64,000 bases of DNA from Monodelphis domestica. Lineage: Eukaryota > Chordata > Mammalia > Didelphimorphia > Didelphidae. The notes below the pieces were generated by a model. It did no database searches and was not told where the DNA came from. It saw nothing but the letters and a program-made list of their open reading frames with translations. The translations under genes were made by a program, and so were the position numbers. Positions within the stretch are counted from its first letter, which is position 1. Each line of letters starts with the position of its first letter. The stretch spans positions 181,970,525 to 182,034,524 of the forward strand of contig NC_077228.1 in the NCBI RefSeq assembly GCF_027887165.1. The letters are read 5' to 3'. This document shows, in pieces, positions 53,610 to 64,000 of this stretch.

Positions 53610-55500
53610 ACAAAAGGGAAAAAAAAATGAAGGGATGGCCTAGCAATACCAGATTTCAAATTATGTTACAAAGCAGTAATCATCAATCTGGTGCTGGCTA
53701 AGAGAGAGAGTGGTGGATCAGGGGAATGGATTAAGCACACAATATGCAGTAGTAAATGACCATAAAATCTAGTGTTTGATAAACCCAAAGTTCCTAGTTA
53801 TTGAAGCAAGAACTCACTGACAAATACCAAAAAAACGAAAGCAGTCTGACAGAAACTGGGCATAAACCAACATTTCTATATGGTCAAAATGTATACATTA
53901 GACATTAAGGGTGATAATAAGTATATTAGGGGAGCAAGAAAATTTTTCCTGTTAGATCTATGGATAAGGGAATGGTTTACCAAATAAGAGAGATAAAATT
54001 GAAATAATTGAGTATATGAAATTTAAAAGGTTTTGCATAAACAAAACCAATTAACAGGTCTGACAAAGACTATTTCTCAAATATATAGGGGACTGAGTCA
54101 AATTTATAAAAACAGGCATTTCCCAATTGATAAATGGTCAAAAGATATAAATAGATGGTTTTCAGATGAAATCAAAGCTACCAAGTCATGTAAAAATGCT
54201 CTATAATGCTCCTGATCAGAAAAATGCAAATTAAAACAACTCCAAGATATTACCTTCTACCTATCAGATTATATGACAGAAAAGGAAAATGACAAATGCT
54301 GCAGGGGATTATGGGAAAAATAGGTGGAGTCCAACATTCTAGACAACAATTTGGAACTATGTCCAAAGAGCTATTAAACTGTGCATACCCTTTGACCCAG
54401 CAAAACCACTATTAGGTCTGTGTCCCAAAGAGATCAAAGAAAAAGGAAAAGTATCAATATGTGTAAAATATATATGTAGCAGCTGTTTTTATTATGGCAA
54501 AGAATTGGAAATTGAGGGAATACTCAATTAGGGAATGGCTGAACAAGTTGTGACATATGATTATGATGGAATACTATTTTGCTGTGAGAAATTATGAGCA
54601 GGATGGTTTCAGAGAAACCTGGGAAAACGTGAATAAACTGATGCAGTGAAGTGAGCAGGACCAAGAGAATATCATACATAGAAACAACAGTACTTTAATG
54701 ATGATCAACTGTGAAAGACCTAGCCATTCTCATTAAAATAAGGGTTCAAAACAGTTCCAAAGGACTCCTGGTGAAAAATGCTAACTATCTTCAGAAAGAG
54801 AACTGATGAATTCTTTTTAAAAAAAAATTGTAATTAATTATTTTTGAATATTTTTTCCATGGTTCCATGATTCATGTTCTTTCCCTCCCCATTTCCCTCC
54901 CCTCTCCTACAGCCAACGAGCAATTCCACTGGATTTTACATGTTTCATTGTTCAAAACCCATTTCCATATTATTAATATTTGCAATAGAATGATTGTTTA
55001 AAGTCAACATCACTAATCATATTTCCATTGAACCATGTGATCAAGCAAATGTTTTTCTTCTGTGTTTCTACCCCCACAGTTCTTTCTCTGGATGTGGATA
55101 GTGTTCTTTCTCATAAGTCCCTCAGAACTGTCTTGGATCATTGCATTGCTATTGGTAGAGAAGTCCATTATGTTCGATCATGCCACAATGTTTCAGGCTC
55201 TGTGTACAATGTTCTCCTGGTTCTGCTCCTTTCTCTCTGCATCAATTTCTGGAGGTCTTTCCAGTTCACATGGAATTCCTTCAGGAGAACTGATGAATTC
55301 TGAGTGCAAATTGGAGCATATTCTTTTTCACTTTATTTTTCTTGTTTTTTTTTTGGCAATATGCCCAATATGAAAATGTTTCCCATGACTTCATGTGTAT
55401 CTTATTGTTTGCCTTCTCAATGGATGGGGGAAGGACTAGAAGGAAGGAGAGAATTTGGGACTCCAAATTAAAAAAAAATTATGTTATGTAAAAAAAATGT
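53610..55500 (+). mobile_element. L1 LINE, 3' part, split by a nested insert
   Basis: Sense L1: TGGCCTAGCAATACCAGATT then TCAAATTATGTTACAAAGC encodes the C-terminal ORF2 piece LAIPDFKLCYKAVIINLVLA; downstream come 3' sequences such as GGGAATGGCTGAACAAGTTG and ATGATGGAATACTATTTTGC. It resumes at 55285 (AATTCTGAGTGCAAATTGGA) and ends in an A-rich tail near 55500. The interruption is 54815-55284. Confidence 0.85.
54815..55284 (-). mobile_element. Antisense L1 3' piece inserted in the L1, with 17-bp duplication
   Basis: The insert starts with its A-tail side (TTTTAAAAAAAAATTG region) and runs antisense through the L1 3' UTR (TTTTCCATGGTTCCATGATT, TCTGTGTACAATGTTCTCCT). GAGAACTGATGAATTCT stands on both sides (54798-54814, 55285-55301), a perfect target-site duplication of retroposition. 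Confidence 0.9.
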
Positions 55501-56144
55501 TAAAATTAAAATATGGTTAATCTTTCCCACACTCCAAAAAAGCCCCAAAACACTCACACAAGAGTATGAAGTAAACATTTAGAAATAGTTCACTGATGCT
55601 AAGAGGAAAGTCAAAGGTAATAATAATAGCTTATTCAATAATAGCTTTGTTTAGTAATGCTTTATGCTTTTTAAGGTAATTTACATTCATTCCCTCTTTT
55701 GATTAATAAATTAACATCATAAACCACTAGCCAAGAATTATTTAATTCTAATAATGAGTTTTCTGAGAGATAGTATGAAGAGAAAAAAGTAGAAATCTGA
55801 GGACTGAATCTTGGGTTTCACCTTCAGTTAAAGAACAGAAGGAGGAAGGCGAATTAATGAAGAAAATAAATATCCAACTTCTTTTTCTCATGGAAGAGAA
55901 TTGCAGAATTCTTGGAAAAGGTTGGTCCCTAATACATCAAGCCATTACATGGATTTCTCTTGTAAGTCTGCGTTGGCCTTTGAATGGAAACTTCTAGAAA
56001 TCCAAACCCAATATTCCTTATTTTTATGTGTTTTGAATAACGCCAAACTCTTTGGTTTTGACACTGGTAAACACAATTCATGTCCCCCAAGGTTTCCCAA
56101 AGTATGCACAATAATAACCTTTTCTTCCCCTTAAATGACAACTT
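55501..56144. other. Intergenic DNA, nothing recognised
   Basis: No supported gene or repeat. Confidence 0.35.
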
Positions 56145-56245
56145 ACTTTTAAAAAATATGCCTATCTCCCATCTTAGAATCAGTATTGTGTATTATTGGT
56201 TCTAAGACTGAAGAGTGGTGAAGTGTCTGAGACCAGAAAATTTAC
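56145..56245 (-). mobile_element. Marsupial SINE, family A fragment
   Basis: CCTATCTCCCATCTTAGAAT, TGTGTATTATTGGTTCTAAG and GAAGAGTGGTGAAGTGTCTG; the central core is deleted. Confidence 0.7.
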
Positions 56246-56309
56246 TATTATTGTTAAAAAAACAAAAAAATGGCTCAATTCTTCCACTCCTCTAACCATT
56301 AGTCTTCCT

Positions 56310-56450
56310 CCCCTGAAGTTCATTAAAATGGGGAAGTTGCCATGAATCATGTAACCATGGAAATTTTTCTAAAGAATTTTTAATTAATTAGTTAAAAATA
56401 AAATAAAATGTAAAGATAAAAATAAAAAATATAAAATAAAAATATGGGAA
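56310..56450 (+). mobile_element. L1 3' tail
   Basis: GCCATGAATCATGTAACCAT followed by GGAAATTTTTCTAAAG and an AAAATAAAATAAAATG-type tail. Confidence 0.6.
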
Positions 56451-57106
56451 GTGGATTTTCCTTGCAGCTAGCGTAGTAGTCTGCCCCTGTATGGAAACCA
56501 AAATATGGTGAGCTGTAATTTTCCTGTCTCATATATCCTCCTCAGCTTTAGGCTGTTGTGGCACAGCTAGACTTAGAAGTGAGTTGACATCTTTGTGGAT
56601 GACCCATAAGTTTGGGGAGATGACTGTGTGGTACCTACAGTGACAGAAGCTGGCACTGTGTCCCCACTGGAGAAACAGGCAATTGGAGGCATGATCAGGT
56701 GAGCTGTCAGAGATGGAACTATGGGGCTATTTCTTTCCCTCCATTCCCGCGCTAAATTTTGTTTCTGCAGAGATGTCTCGGACCGATTTTCTGGGGTCCC
56801 TAAACAGGGCTAAACCGATGACCAACAGCTGACAAGGCCGGCAGTCTCTAAGTAGGAGTCGAAGGCTAAACCAAGGCAGGACATTTGGTCTCCTGGACGC
56901 GTCTCAGCCCTGAGGCAGCCCCTGCCCTGGGCTGCTGTGGCTGGACAGTCACTGCTGCACTAGGCTCTCGTGGTGGGCAGACAACAGCCATCCTCTGGCC
57001 CATCTTTCCCCGAAAGACAGGAAGTCGAGTATTTTGTCGGCCACAAGAAAACAAAAAAACAAACCCCACTCCCAGTTCGGGAAGGATCTGTCCGGTGGTG
57101 GTCGGC

Positions 57107-57126
57107 GGGGGCGGGGTGGGAGGGGG
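57107..57126 (+). other. G-quadruplex motif
   Basis: GGGGGCGGGGTGGGAGGGGG: four G runs separated by single bases, a canonical very stable G4 pattern, within the CpG-rich region. Confidence 0.8.
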
Positions 57127-57601
57127 AGGTCAGCCCTGTTTTCCAGACCACTTGGGGGATGGCTCCGTTGGACGGATCCTCAAATGTCAGTCCCCGTGAC
57201 CTTCTGGTGGCTCAGCTATGTTAATTAAAAGATGATTGTAAGCCCAGCCCAGCAGTGGGCTATTTATTATTTATCCAGCATTTCCCTTCCAACAGCCAGA
57301 GAAAGGTCAGGGGCTTCAACAGCTGCTTTCTTTTGGGTGAGCAGCTTCTCTGAAAAAAGAGAGACAATCAATCCCTCGGACATTGTTTAATAGTCATCGT
57401 GGCGCTTAGAATCCTCGGTTCCCAGACCAGTACGCCTGTGTGCGCGTGCGTGTGCGTGTGCGTGTGTGCGTGTGTCCTGTGCTGTTATACATTACCCCCA
57501 AGCAAACCTCAGGTTGGGATGATGGGTAATGACGAGGTATGGATTTATTTGCGATGGCACGGCCGGAGACGGCGGGCGTGGGGCGTGGGCTCCTGCCTAG
57601 A

Positions 57602-57615
57602 CCACGAGATGGCGC
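57602..57615 (+). promoter_or_regulatory. CTCF-like motif
   Basis: CCACGAGATGGCGC fits the CTCF core (CCASYAGRKGGCRS) except for G at the fifth position, in CpG-rich non-repeat DNA. Confidence 0.45.
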
Positions 57616-58009
57616 TGTGCCCTCACACTGGCACCTTGCAGCATTCCAGGGCTGCCGAGGTTGGGGCGTGCCCTTCTACCGGCGTGTTTTGGCTAAAAGT
57701 GAGGGGGCAGAGGCCCTGGGGCGGAATCGGGAGGGGTGGGGGGGCAGGGGACAATGAGCCCTCTGTCTAGGGGCCTGTGAAGTCGCTGACACAGTCTGCC
57801 CTTTCTGAAGGGCAGGGCAGGGAGCAGCGACATGCCCGACCCTTGGAAACGGGTCCAGGACGTTGTTTCTCGGCCTCATTAGGGCGGCGACTAACCTGGA
57901 TGCTTGATGGAAGGGGCAAAGGGGGAGATCCGCACCAGGGCAGACTGGGGAAGGGTAAAGAAGGGCCGAGTAAGTAAGAGGGACTTTCCCTTTCCAGCTA
58001 GGCAGCCGT

Positions 58010-58175
58010 AATCCACCCAGACTCTTCAGTACGTTGGGCCTCAGTTTCCCTCATCTGTGAAACAGGGTGAAAAGATTTCCCCTACCTACTTCCCAGGGTG
58101 ATTGGTTGTTGGTTGTGAGAAAAGGCACTTTGGAAGCCCAAAAGCTCAATAGAAATGGGTTATTATTATCAATCA
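58010..58175 (+). mobile_element. MIR SINE
   Basis: GGGCCTCAGTTTCCCTCATC, TGTGAAACAGGGTG and AGGCACTTTGGAAGCCCAAA then GGGTTATTATTATC. Confidence 0.7.
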
Positions 58176-58429
58176 TGATTTCTTCGGCCCCCCCCCCCCC
58201 TTTTCCCACAATCCACTTCAGTACCTTTGCTCCAGGGCATTGTCTCTAAAGCATGGGATGGGCTCAATGGTGGCTCTGATTCATCTCCTTCAAGACTGGT
58301 TTCTTTTAAAGGATGATGTCGGCCCATATGATATTCAGAAGGAAGCAATCCTTTCAGGTCTAAATCTGCTAATGGGAGCAGGAAAAGAAGGCAAGGCAAG
58401 GCAAGGCATTATGGTACCACAGAAAGAGA
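58176..58429. other. Unique DNA with a poly-C run
   Basis: A run of 13 C at about 58188-58200; nothing else recognised. Confidence 0.4.
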
Positions 58430-58590
58430 ATTATTGCTAAATTCAAGAGACTTGGGTTCAAATCTATCCATGATGATTCCAACTGGTGCCACCCTGGACA
58501 AATCACTTAGCTCGGTTTCCTCCTTTGCAAAATGGGGAGTCTGGACTAGAAGGCCTCTGAGGACCCCTCCAGCACCATAGTTAGGATCCT
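58430..58590 (+). mobile_element. MIR3-like SINE
   Basis: GACTTGGGTTCAAATCTATC, GGACAAATCACTTAGCTCGG, TTTCCTCCTTTGCAAAATGG and GTCTGGACTAGAAGGCCTCT. Confidence 0.75.
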
Positions 58591-59424
58591 AGCATTAGAG
58601 AAACTACAGAGGGAGATGGGGTGGGGGGAGGCAGGGATCCAAACGTCCAAGAGTCCATTCTGCTGCTTCTTTCATCTCAGCTCTTCCACTTTAGCCTGCC
58701 TCTTAGCCTTCAAGTGTTCCATGTAAACTCGGTGCCTTCTGGGTGGCCTCCTGTTCTTTGCCCCAAGCCGGAGGGAGTAGGGAGGTGGGCCCCTCCTAAC
58801 AATAACAAGAGCCAAGTGTGCCATGGGGAGATCTGGCGTGGGTGCTGGGCCATTGACGTCAGCGCAGAATTGGCCCAGAAATCTGAGGACTGTGAAATCA
58901 TGGGAAGGGGAGCAAGATAAGGGTAGATGAGTGGAAAAGTTTTCCTGCAATTGAATCTGAGACTTTTCAGAAGGATGCACCAGTTGTTCTTCAGATCCCT
59001 CCCAGCGCTCTCAGCTTGAAAGCCGAGGATGCTTGAGGTCATCTCTTGAATATTAAAGAGGGAGCCAGGCGGCTTTTGGGCTTTATCACCCAGCTTCTCT
59101 TTCCTTCCACCAGCAGAGACGCAATGGCCCTTTTCCATCACCCCAGCAGGAGTCACAGCCTCCTAGTTCCTAAAGGACCTTCTCTAAGTCATCACATTTC
59201 TCATGCCCGGCTACCCACCAGGAACCATCTCCCCGCACTGCCAAATCTTTCATTTTTGGTGTTAACAGAGACAGATTCTAAAGGCTTCCAGCCATCGAGG
59301 GGTAAAGCCAGACACATGGTGGGATGTCAGGGACAATCTATGTCGTGCCTGTCTGGGGTTCCTGTTATATGGGGAACTCAAGGCTATTTAATAATGATGA
59401 GGGGGATGATAGCACCATCCCCAC
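58591..59424. other. Low-repeat DNA with a minus-strand basic frame
   Basis: No repeat is recognised. A minus-strand frame (58672-58980) ends in the basic helix-like stretch RRHRVYMEHLKAKRQAKVEE but has no clear splice or family context. A perfect CRE lies inside (58854-58861). Confidence 0.3.
58854..58861. promoter_or_regulatory. Perfect CRE palindrome TGACGTCA
   Basis: The full CREB/ATF site TGACGTCA, followed by GCGC-containing DNA, in a low-repeat stretch. Confidence 0.45.
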
Positions 59425-59590
59425 CACCCCCTGACATTTCCACAGCACTTCAACATTTGCAAAGTGCTTTATGGTCATTATCTCATTTTAGCCTCACAAC
59501 AAGGGGGCGAGGTTAATAATACTATAGATATTATTGCCCTTGAGTTACAGATAAGGAACCCGAGGCACAGAGGTGATCTCACAGTCAACC
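59425..59590 (-). mobile_element. MIR SINE, antisense
   Basis: ACAGCACTTCAACATTTGCA, AAGTGCTTTATGGTCATTAT, CTCATTTTAGCCTCACAACA and AGATAAGGAACCCGAGGCAC. Confidence 0.7.
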
Positions 59591-59920
59591 CATGTGATTA
59601 GTGGGGTTTTTGTTTCTAAGGCAGGAGAACCAAGGCCCTTAATGCCCTGATATTTGATGGGAGGTTATTTGGTCCATTTGACTCAGGACCCTTGACTCAC
59701 TTTTCTTGCTTACCCGTGAGGTTTTCAGATAGATGCTTTTGGTGGAAAGAGCAGGACACAGCTGAGGCTGAAGTAAGAGGAAATGGTTGTGTTACATTAA
59801 TAGTGTCATAAAAATCCCAAGTGGAGGAAGCTGACTTTGAATGAATGAAAAAAGAAATTTTTTAAAGTACCTGCTATGTTCTGAACAATGGAGACTGAAA
59901 TACAAAAGCTAGCCTATTCG
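59591..59920. other. Intergenic DNA, nothing recognised
   Basis: No supported feature. Confidence 0.35.
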
Positions 59921-60107
59921 GGGGCAGCTGGGTCCCTCAGTGGATGGAGAGCCAGGGCTAGAGACAAGAGGTCCTGGGTTCAAATATGTGCTCAGACACT
60001 TCCTAGATGTGTGACTCTGGGCAAGTCACTTGACCCCTATTGCCTAGCCCTTACCACTCTTTTGCTTTGGAACCAATTCACAGTATTGATTCTAAGACAG
60101 AAAGCTT
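59921..60107 (+). mobile_element. Marsupial SINE, family A
   Basis: A sense copy from GGGGCAGCTGGGTCCCTCAG to TTGATTCTAAGACAGAAAGC. Confidence 0.9.
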
Positions 60108-60537
60108 ATATTCTAAGAAGGCAGCCCATGTACAGAAAAGAAATGCAAGGAAGAGAGTTTTGGTTTAAGGGATCCTAGGGATGGTGAATGGAGTCACAGG
60201 GCAGTAGACTGTCAAATAATTTCCAAAAGCAATAGTAGTGTTCATTTGAGTATTATATAAGAGGAAAAGGTGGAGATGAGAGGGTTTCTGTATGTGCCAG
60301 CAGTGCAGATGGCGGGATATTGAAGGTGGATGGCTTTTAGTAAGTTGGGGTGGATGGCTTTTAGTAAGTTGGATGAGTTTGCATTCACTGAACAGCAAGG
60401 ATAGCACAGTCTCAGGGTGGGCGTCCAAAAACCAGGTGGGTTTCCTTGGTGGGAGAAGGTTGAGGAAGGGTCTCCAGTCCAGTCTGGAGGGAGTGACTTT
60501 ACTCCCAACTCTTTGCCTTTTGGCATCCTTTTTGTCC
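60108..60537. other. Intergenic DNA with a short tandem duplication
   Basis: GGTGGATGGCTTTTAGTAAG followed by TTGG is present twice in tandem at about 60325-60372. Nothing else is recognised. Confidence 0.5.
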
Positions 60538-60735
60538 CTCTAGGGCAGTGATGGTGAGCCTTTTAGAGCCTGAGTGCCCAAATGGCAATCCTCATGTAGC
60601 ATGAGACCCCTGCCTTACCCCAGACAGAGGAGGGAGGAAATGCTCCCATTGGACTGGGGGGCAGAGGGGCGGGTGATGGGAGAAATGCCCTCAGGAGAGG
60701 GGGAAAGAGCAGCCCTGAGATTCACAGCTCTAGGT
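60538..60735. mobile_element. hAT MITE related to the copy at 17198
   Basis: It starts CAGTGATGGTGAGCCTTTTA at 60546 after CTCTAGGG. A decayed right end (TTCACAG) may stop at 60727 before CTCTAGGT, a 7-of-8 match to the left flank. Internally GAGTGCCCAAATGGCA parallels TGTGCCCAAACTGCA at 17224. Confidence 0.55.
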
Positions 60736-60839
60736 CTAGCAAAAGGTTAGGACTGGTCAAAGGAGGCCAGATTGGGGAACTTGGCTAAGTAGGAGCTTTG
60801 GGCATTTACTAATGTTCTGTGTGAGGCATTCTTAGGAGG

Positions 60840-61235
60840 TCTGTGAACTTGAATATAAAAAAATGACATCTTACTTCCTTCTGTAATCCCATGTTTTATT
60901 GTTTACATTTAAAAACATGATTCAGAAAGCAAAAATATAAAAAAATAAAAATAAAAACATGATTCAGGGGCAACTAAGTAGTTCAGTGGATAGAGAGCCA
61001 GACCTGGGTTTAAAACTGGCCTCAGACATTTCCTAGCTGTGTGACCCTGGACAAGTCACTTGTCTGATGGTCTAGCCCTTACAACTCTTCTGCTTTGGAA
61101 CTAATACTCAGTATCAATTCTAAGACAGAAAGTAAGGGTTTAAAAAAATCACTGCAAAAAAATATCATGATTCATAAACTTCACCAGACTGCCCAAAGGG
61201 GTCCATGACTCACAAAAAGGTGAAAGTTTGCAGTT
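60840..61235. mobile_element. Ancient hAT-type element split by a SINE
   Basis: GGTCTGTGAACTTGAATATA and, after the SINE, ACTTCACCAGACTGCCCAAA then GGGGTCCATGACTCACAAAA belong to the same family as 8795-8985. Confidence 0.5.
60966..61148 (+). mobile_element. Marsupial SINE, family A, nested
   Basis: A sense copy from GGGGCAACTAAGTAGTTCAG to AGTAAGGGTTTAAAAAAA. CATGATTCA occurs just before and again just after it, a probable 9-bp duplication. Confidence 0.87.
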
Positions 61236-61423
61236 CTAGGTAGATTAGGGGCCAAGTCCAGAGAAACACTCCCAGGATCTTAGTGGTCAAAGGATTCACC
61301 TGAATCAGTAACTCTGTCTGTGGCATCTCTGACAAGTGATCAGCAAGCTTCCGTCGGCTTAAAAAATTTCATGACCTCCAGAGTCAGCTAACTCTACTTT
61401 TTGAATAGTTCTAATTGTTAGCA

Positions 61424-61670
61424 AGAGCCAGCTAGGTACTACAGTGGATAGAGTGTCAGGCTTGGGGTCAGGAAGCCTGGAGTTCAAGTCTAGTCTCCAA
61501 TATTTACCAGCTATATGACCCTGGACAAGTCACTTCACCCTGATTGCCTCAGTTTCCTCATCTGTCAAATGAGCTGGAGAAGAAAATAGCAAACCACTCC
61601 AGTATCTTTGCCAAGAAAACCTCAAATAGGGTCATAAAAAATCAGATGACTGAAAACAACTAAATAACAA
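61424..61670 (+). mobile_element. Marsupial SINE, family B
   Basis: A sense copy from GAGCCAGCTAGGTACTACAG to AGATGACTGAAAACAACTAA. Confidence 0.87.
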
Positions 61671-61859
61671 ATCATTGGGAACTTTTTTTTTCTTTATACT
61701 CAACCAAAGTTGGGCTTTCTGTAACTTCTGCCCAATTGTCTGTGGATCTACCTTCTGGGACCTTGAAGATAGCTTTCCTAGCATAAGGTCATAGGATGTT
61801 AGGAACACAGGGTATAAAGCTTTACTTCATTTCCCTTTCTACCTTTCCCTCCCCTAGCA

Positions 61860-61965
61860 TCAGATGTGTGACCCTGGGCAAGTCACTTAACTCTGTTTGC
61901 TTAGCCTTTTGCTTTTCCATCTTAGAGTTGCTATGAAGACAGAAAGTAAGTGTTTTAAGAAAAAG
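61860..61965 (+). mobile_element. Marsupial SINE 3' fragment (short variant)
   Basis: ATGTGTGACCCTGGGCAAGT, CACTTAACTCTGTTTGC and ATCTTAGAGTTGCTATGAAG then ACAGAAAGTAAG. Confidence 0.75.
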
Positions 61966-61974
61966 GAATTACAG

Positions 61975-63220
61975 GTCAGGGGAGAGAGACAGGAAGATAG
62001 AGACTGAGAGACAGAGACAGGGGCAGACAGAGACAGAAAGATAGAGACTGAGAGACAGGTGCAGACAGATACAGAGGCAGAGATAGAGAAAGAGACAGAG
62101 GGACAGAGATGGAGAAACAGAGTCAGAGACTGAGAGACAGAGATAGGGCAGACAGAGAGACAGAGACAGAGAGAGATAGGGCAGACAGAGATGGAGAAAC
62201 AGAGAGACAGAGATGGGGCAGACAGAGGTGGAGAGACAGAGAGACAGAGATGGGGCAGACAGAGGTAGAGAGACAGAGAGACAGAAGGACAGAGATAGGG
62301 TAGTCAGAGATAGAGAGACAGAGAGACAGAGATGGGGCAGACAGAGATGGAGAAACAGAGAGAGACAGAGATGGGGCAGACGGAGATGGAGAAACAGAGA
62401 GATAGAGATGGGGCAGACAGAGGTGGAGAGACAGAGAGACAGAGATGGGACAGACAGAGGTAGAGAGACAGAGAGACAGAAGGACAGAGATAAGGTAGAC
62501 AGAGATAGAAAGACAGAGACTGAGAGACAGAGATGGGGCAGACAGAGGTAGAGAGAGACAGAGGGACAGAGATGGGGCAGACAGAGGTAGAGAGACAGAG
62601 AGACAGAAGGACAGAGATAGGGTAGTCAGAGATAGACAGAGACAGAGAGACAGAGATGGGGCAGACAGAGGTGGAGAAACAGAGAGAGACAGAGATGGGG
62701 CAGACAGAGGTGGAGAGACAGAGAGACAGAGATGGGGCAGACAGAGGTAGAGAGACAGAGAGACAGAAGGACAGAGATAGGGTAGTCAGAGATAGAGAGA
62801 CAGAGAGACAGAGATGGGGCAGACAGAGATGGAGAAACAGAGAGAGACAGAGATGGGGCAGATGGAGATGGAGAAACAGAGATAGAGATGGGGCAGACAG
62901 AGGTGGAGAGACAGAGAGACAGAGATGGGGCAGACAGAGGTAGAGAGACAGAGAGACAGAAGGACAGAGATAAGGTAGACAGAGATAGAGAGACAGAGAG
63001 ACAGAGATGGGGCAGACAGTAGAGAGATAGAGAGAGACAGAGGGACAGAGATGGGGTAGACAGAGGTAGAGAGATAGAGAGAGACAGAGGGACAGAGATG
63101 GGGCAGACAGAGGTAGAGAGATAGAGACAGAGGGACAGAGATGGGGTAGACAGAGGTAGAGAGATAGAGAGAGACAGAGGGACAGAGAAGGGGCAGACAG
63201 AGGTAGAGAGACAGAGGGAG
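61975..63220 (+). repeat. GACAGA-type tandem array with higher-order repeats
   Basis: About 1.25 kb of degenerate GAGACAGAGA units punctuated by GATGGGGCAGACAGAGG. A composite block recurs with a period of about 480 bp: ACAGAAGGACAGAGATAGGG begins at 62281 and 62763, ACAGAGATGGAGAAACAG at 62341 and 62823. A partial extra copy begins at 62603. Frames on both strands are repeat products. Confidence 0.95.
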
Positions 63221-64000
63221 AGGAAGATGCTCATGAAAACAGGCGCAGGCATTTATATGGGAGGAGAGGCCAGCATGTTCCATGTGAGGCTGACATCTAC
63301 CATGTAAGGGCGCTTCCTCTGGCAGTGAACCTGACTTTCTCTCCTGGCCACCATAGACTTATTGAGCAATATATTATAAGGATGTCTCATTCTGATGATG
63401 TGTTATGGGTAAATCATTAAGGAGGCAGCTCACTGCAGTGAAATATTGGTATAATAGATCATCAGAGTGAAGTCTTCTACAGACGTACAGTCTTACTCGA
63501 AGGGTGGCATCATTCAGGAAAGAATTAGCCCAGCAGCTTATCTGGTTTAATTACAGGATAAAAGGTATGTGAATGATAGGCCAGGGTCTTTTGGCACCAG
63601 CATTTTGATTCACAATATAAGAATATAATTGGGCTTCCTGAGAGAATTTCTGATTATTTTCAAACAGTCTTCTGCCTTATCATAGTAATACAACTTGTCA
63701 TGTGGTTGCCATTGTGCCTTTTATCCAGGCATCTCCAGCCCCTCTCCCCACTTGAACCGTTTTATTCTTTTCACAATTCCAGGTCCCAGAGTAAATCAAG
63801 GGGGATAAGCTCCCAGGGACCTGCCTCTCAGGCCCTCTAAATAATTTCCTCAGTCTAGAAATATTTCCACATATTAAAGGATTCCTGATTTCATCATTGC
63901 CCTCACTCCACTGATGGAGATCATAATCATTCTGCCCCTCAAGACTTTATGAATTCTTGTGGCCAAAGAATGAATTACCATGTGGCCAACTGGCTGAGGA
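63221..64000. other. Intergenic DNA at the right edge, nothing recognised
   Basis: No exon, RNA or named repeat was recognised. Confidence 0.4.

Larger units (their letters stand above)
56740..57960. promoter_or_regulatory. CpG-rich, low-repeat region (candidate CpG island or enhancer)
   Basis: CpGs are frequent here (CCCGCGC, TCGGACCGA, GACGCG, GGCACGGCCGGAGACGGCGG) while flanking DNA has few, and no SINE or LINE interrupts the stretch. It holds a G4 motif (57107-57126), TTAATTAA (57221-57228), a MEF2-like CTATTTATT (57260-57268), an alternating CG/GT purine-pyrimidine tract (57430-57475) and a CTCF-like site (57602-57615). Short open frames on both strands have no recognised product. It may be the 5' end of an unrecognised transcript. 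Confidence 0.4.

Noticed and set aside
62109-63283. Frames encoding ETERQRDR or SVCPISVPLSLS repeats
   Set aside because: Produced by the GACAGA tandem array; both strands give equally long frames.
1-64000. CRISPR arrays, bacterial operons, tRNA or rRNA genes
   Set aside because: The window is mammalian nuclear DNA. Pol III A and B boxes occur only as SINE heads, and tandem arrays have no spacer structure.

Overview
This is a stretch of marsupial nuclear genome. Two conserved vertebrate genes can be read on the plus strand, and nearly everything else is introns, intergenic DNA and interspersed repeats. The marsupial call rests on many copies of two tRNA-headed SINE families typical of metatherians, one of which ends in an RTE/BovB-like tail. 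They occur with L1, L2, CR1/L3-like, MIR and hAT elements. A SPIN-type hAT transposon at 40240-40899 favours a didelphid opossum such as Monodelphis, but the species cannot be fixed from sequence alone.

Layout. 1-7495: the 3' part of CUEDC1, four coding exons giving about the last 101 residues. One of its introns holds a 1.3-kb minisatellite of 24-bp units; another has the hallmarks of a U12-type (minor spliceosome) intron. 7500-45060: about 38 kb of intergenic or 3'-UTR DNA. It contains layered transposons (L2 cut by L1 cut by SINEs at 9.5-12.4 kb; a CR1/L3-like element cut by a SINE and a MIR at 20.3-21.3 kb), GA/CT simple repeats, an AT-rich block at 27.7-28.3 kb, two possible solo LTRs, a 58-bp palindrome and the SPIN element. 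45060-49560: the complete MRPS23 gene (promoter, five exons, poly(A) signal), encoding a mitochondrial ribosomal small-subunit protein of 147 residues that is shorter at its C terminus than I recall for placental orthologues. 49560-56450: L1 copies, one with a nested antisense L1 piece bounded by a 17-bp target duplication, plus a probable solo LTR. 56740-57960: a CpG-rich, low-repeat stretch with a strong G4 motif and a CTCF-like motif, a candidate regulatory region. 61975-63220: a GACAGA-type tandem array with a higher-order repeat of about 480 bp.

CUEDC1 and MRPS23 lie in the same order and orientation relative to one another as in human 17q22. There is no operon logic here; the two genes have separate promoters and unrelated roles. 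Nothing supports a wholly new biological system. The strongest second-look items are the U12-type intron, the minisatellite that repeats a 3'-splice-site-like motif about 55 times inside CUEDC1, the SPIN transposon, the altered MRPS23 C terminus and the spacer-free palindrome.
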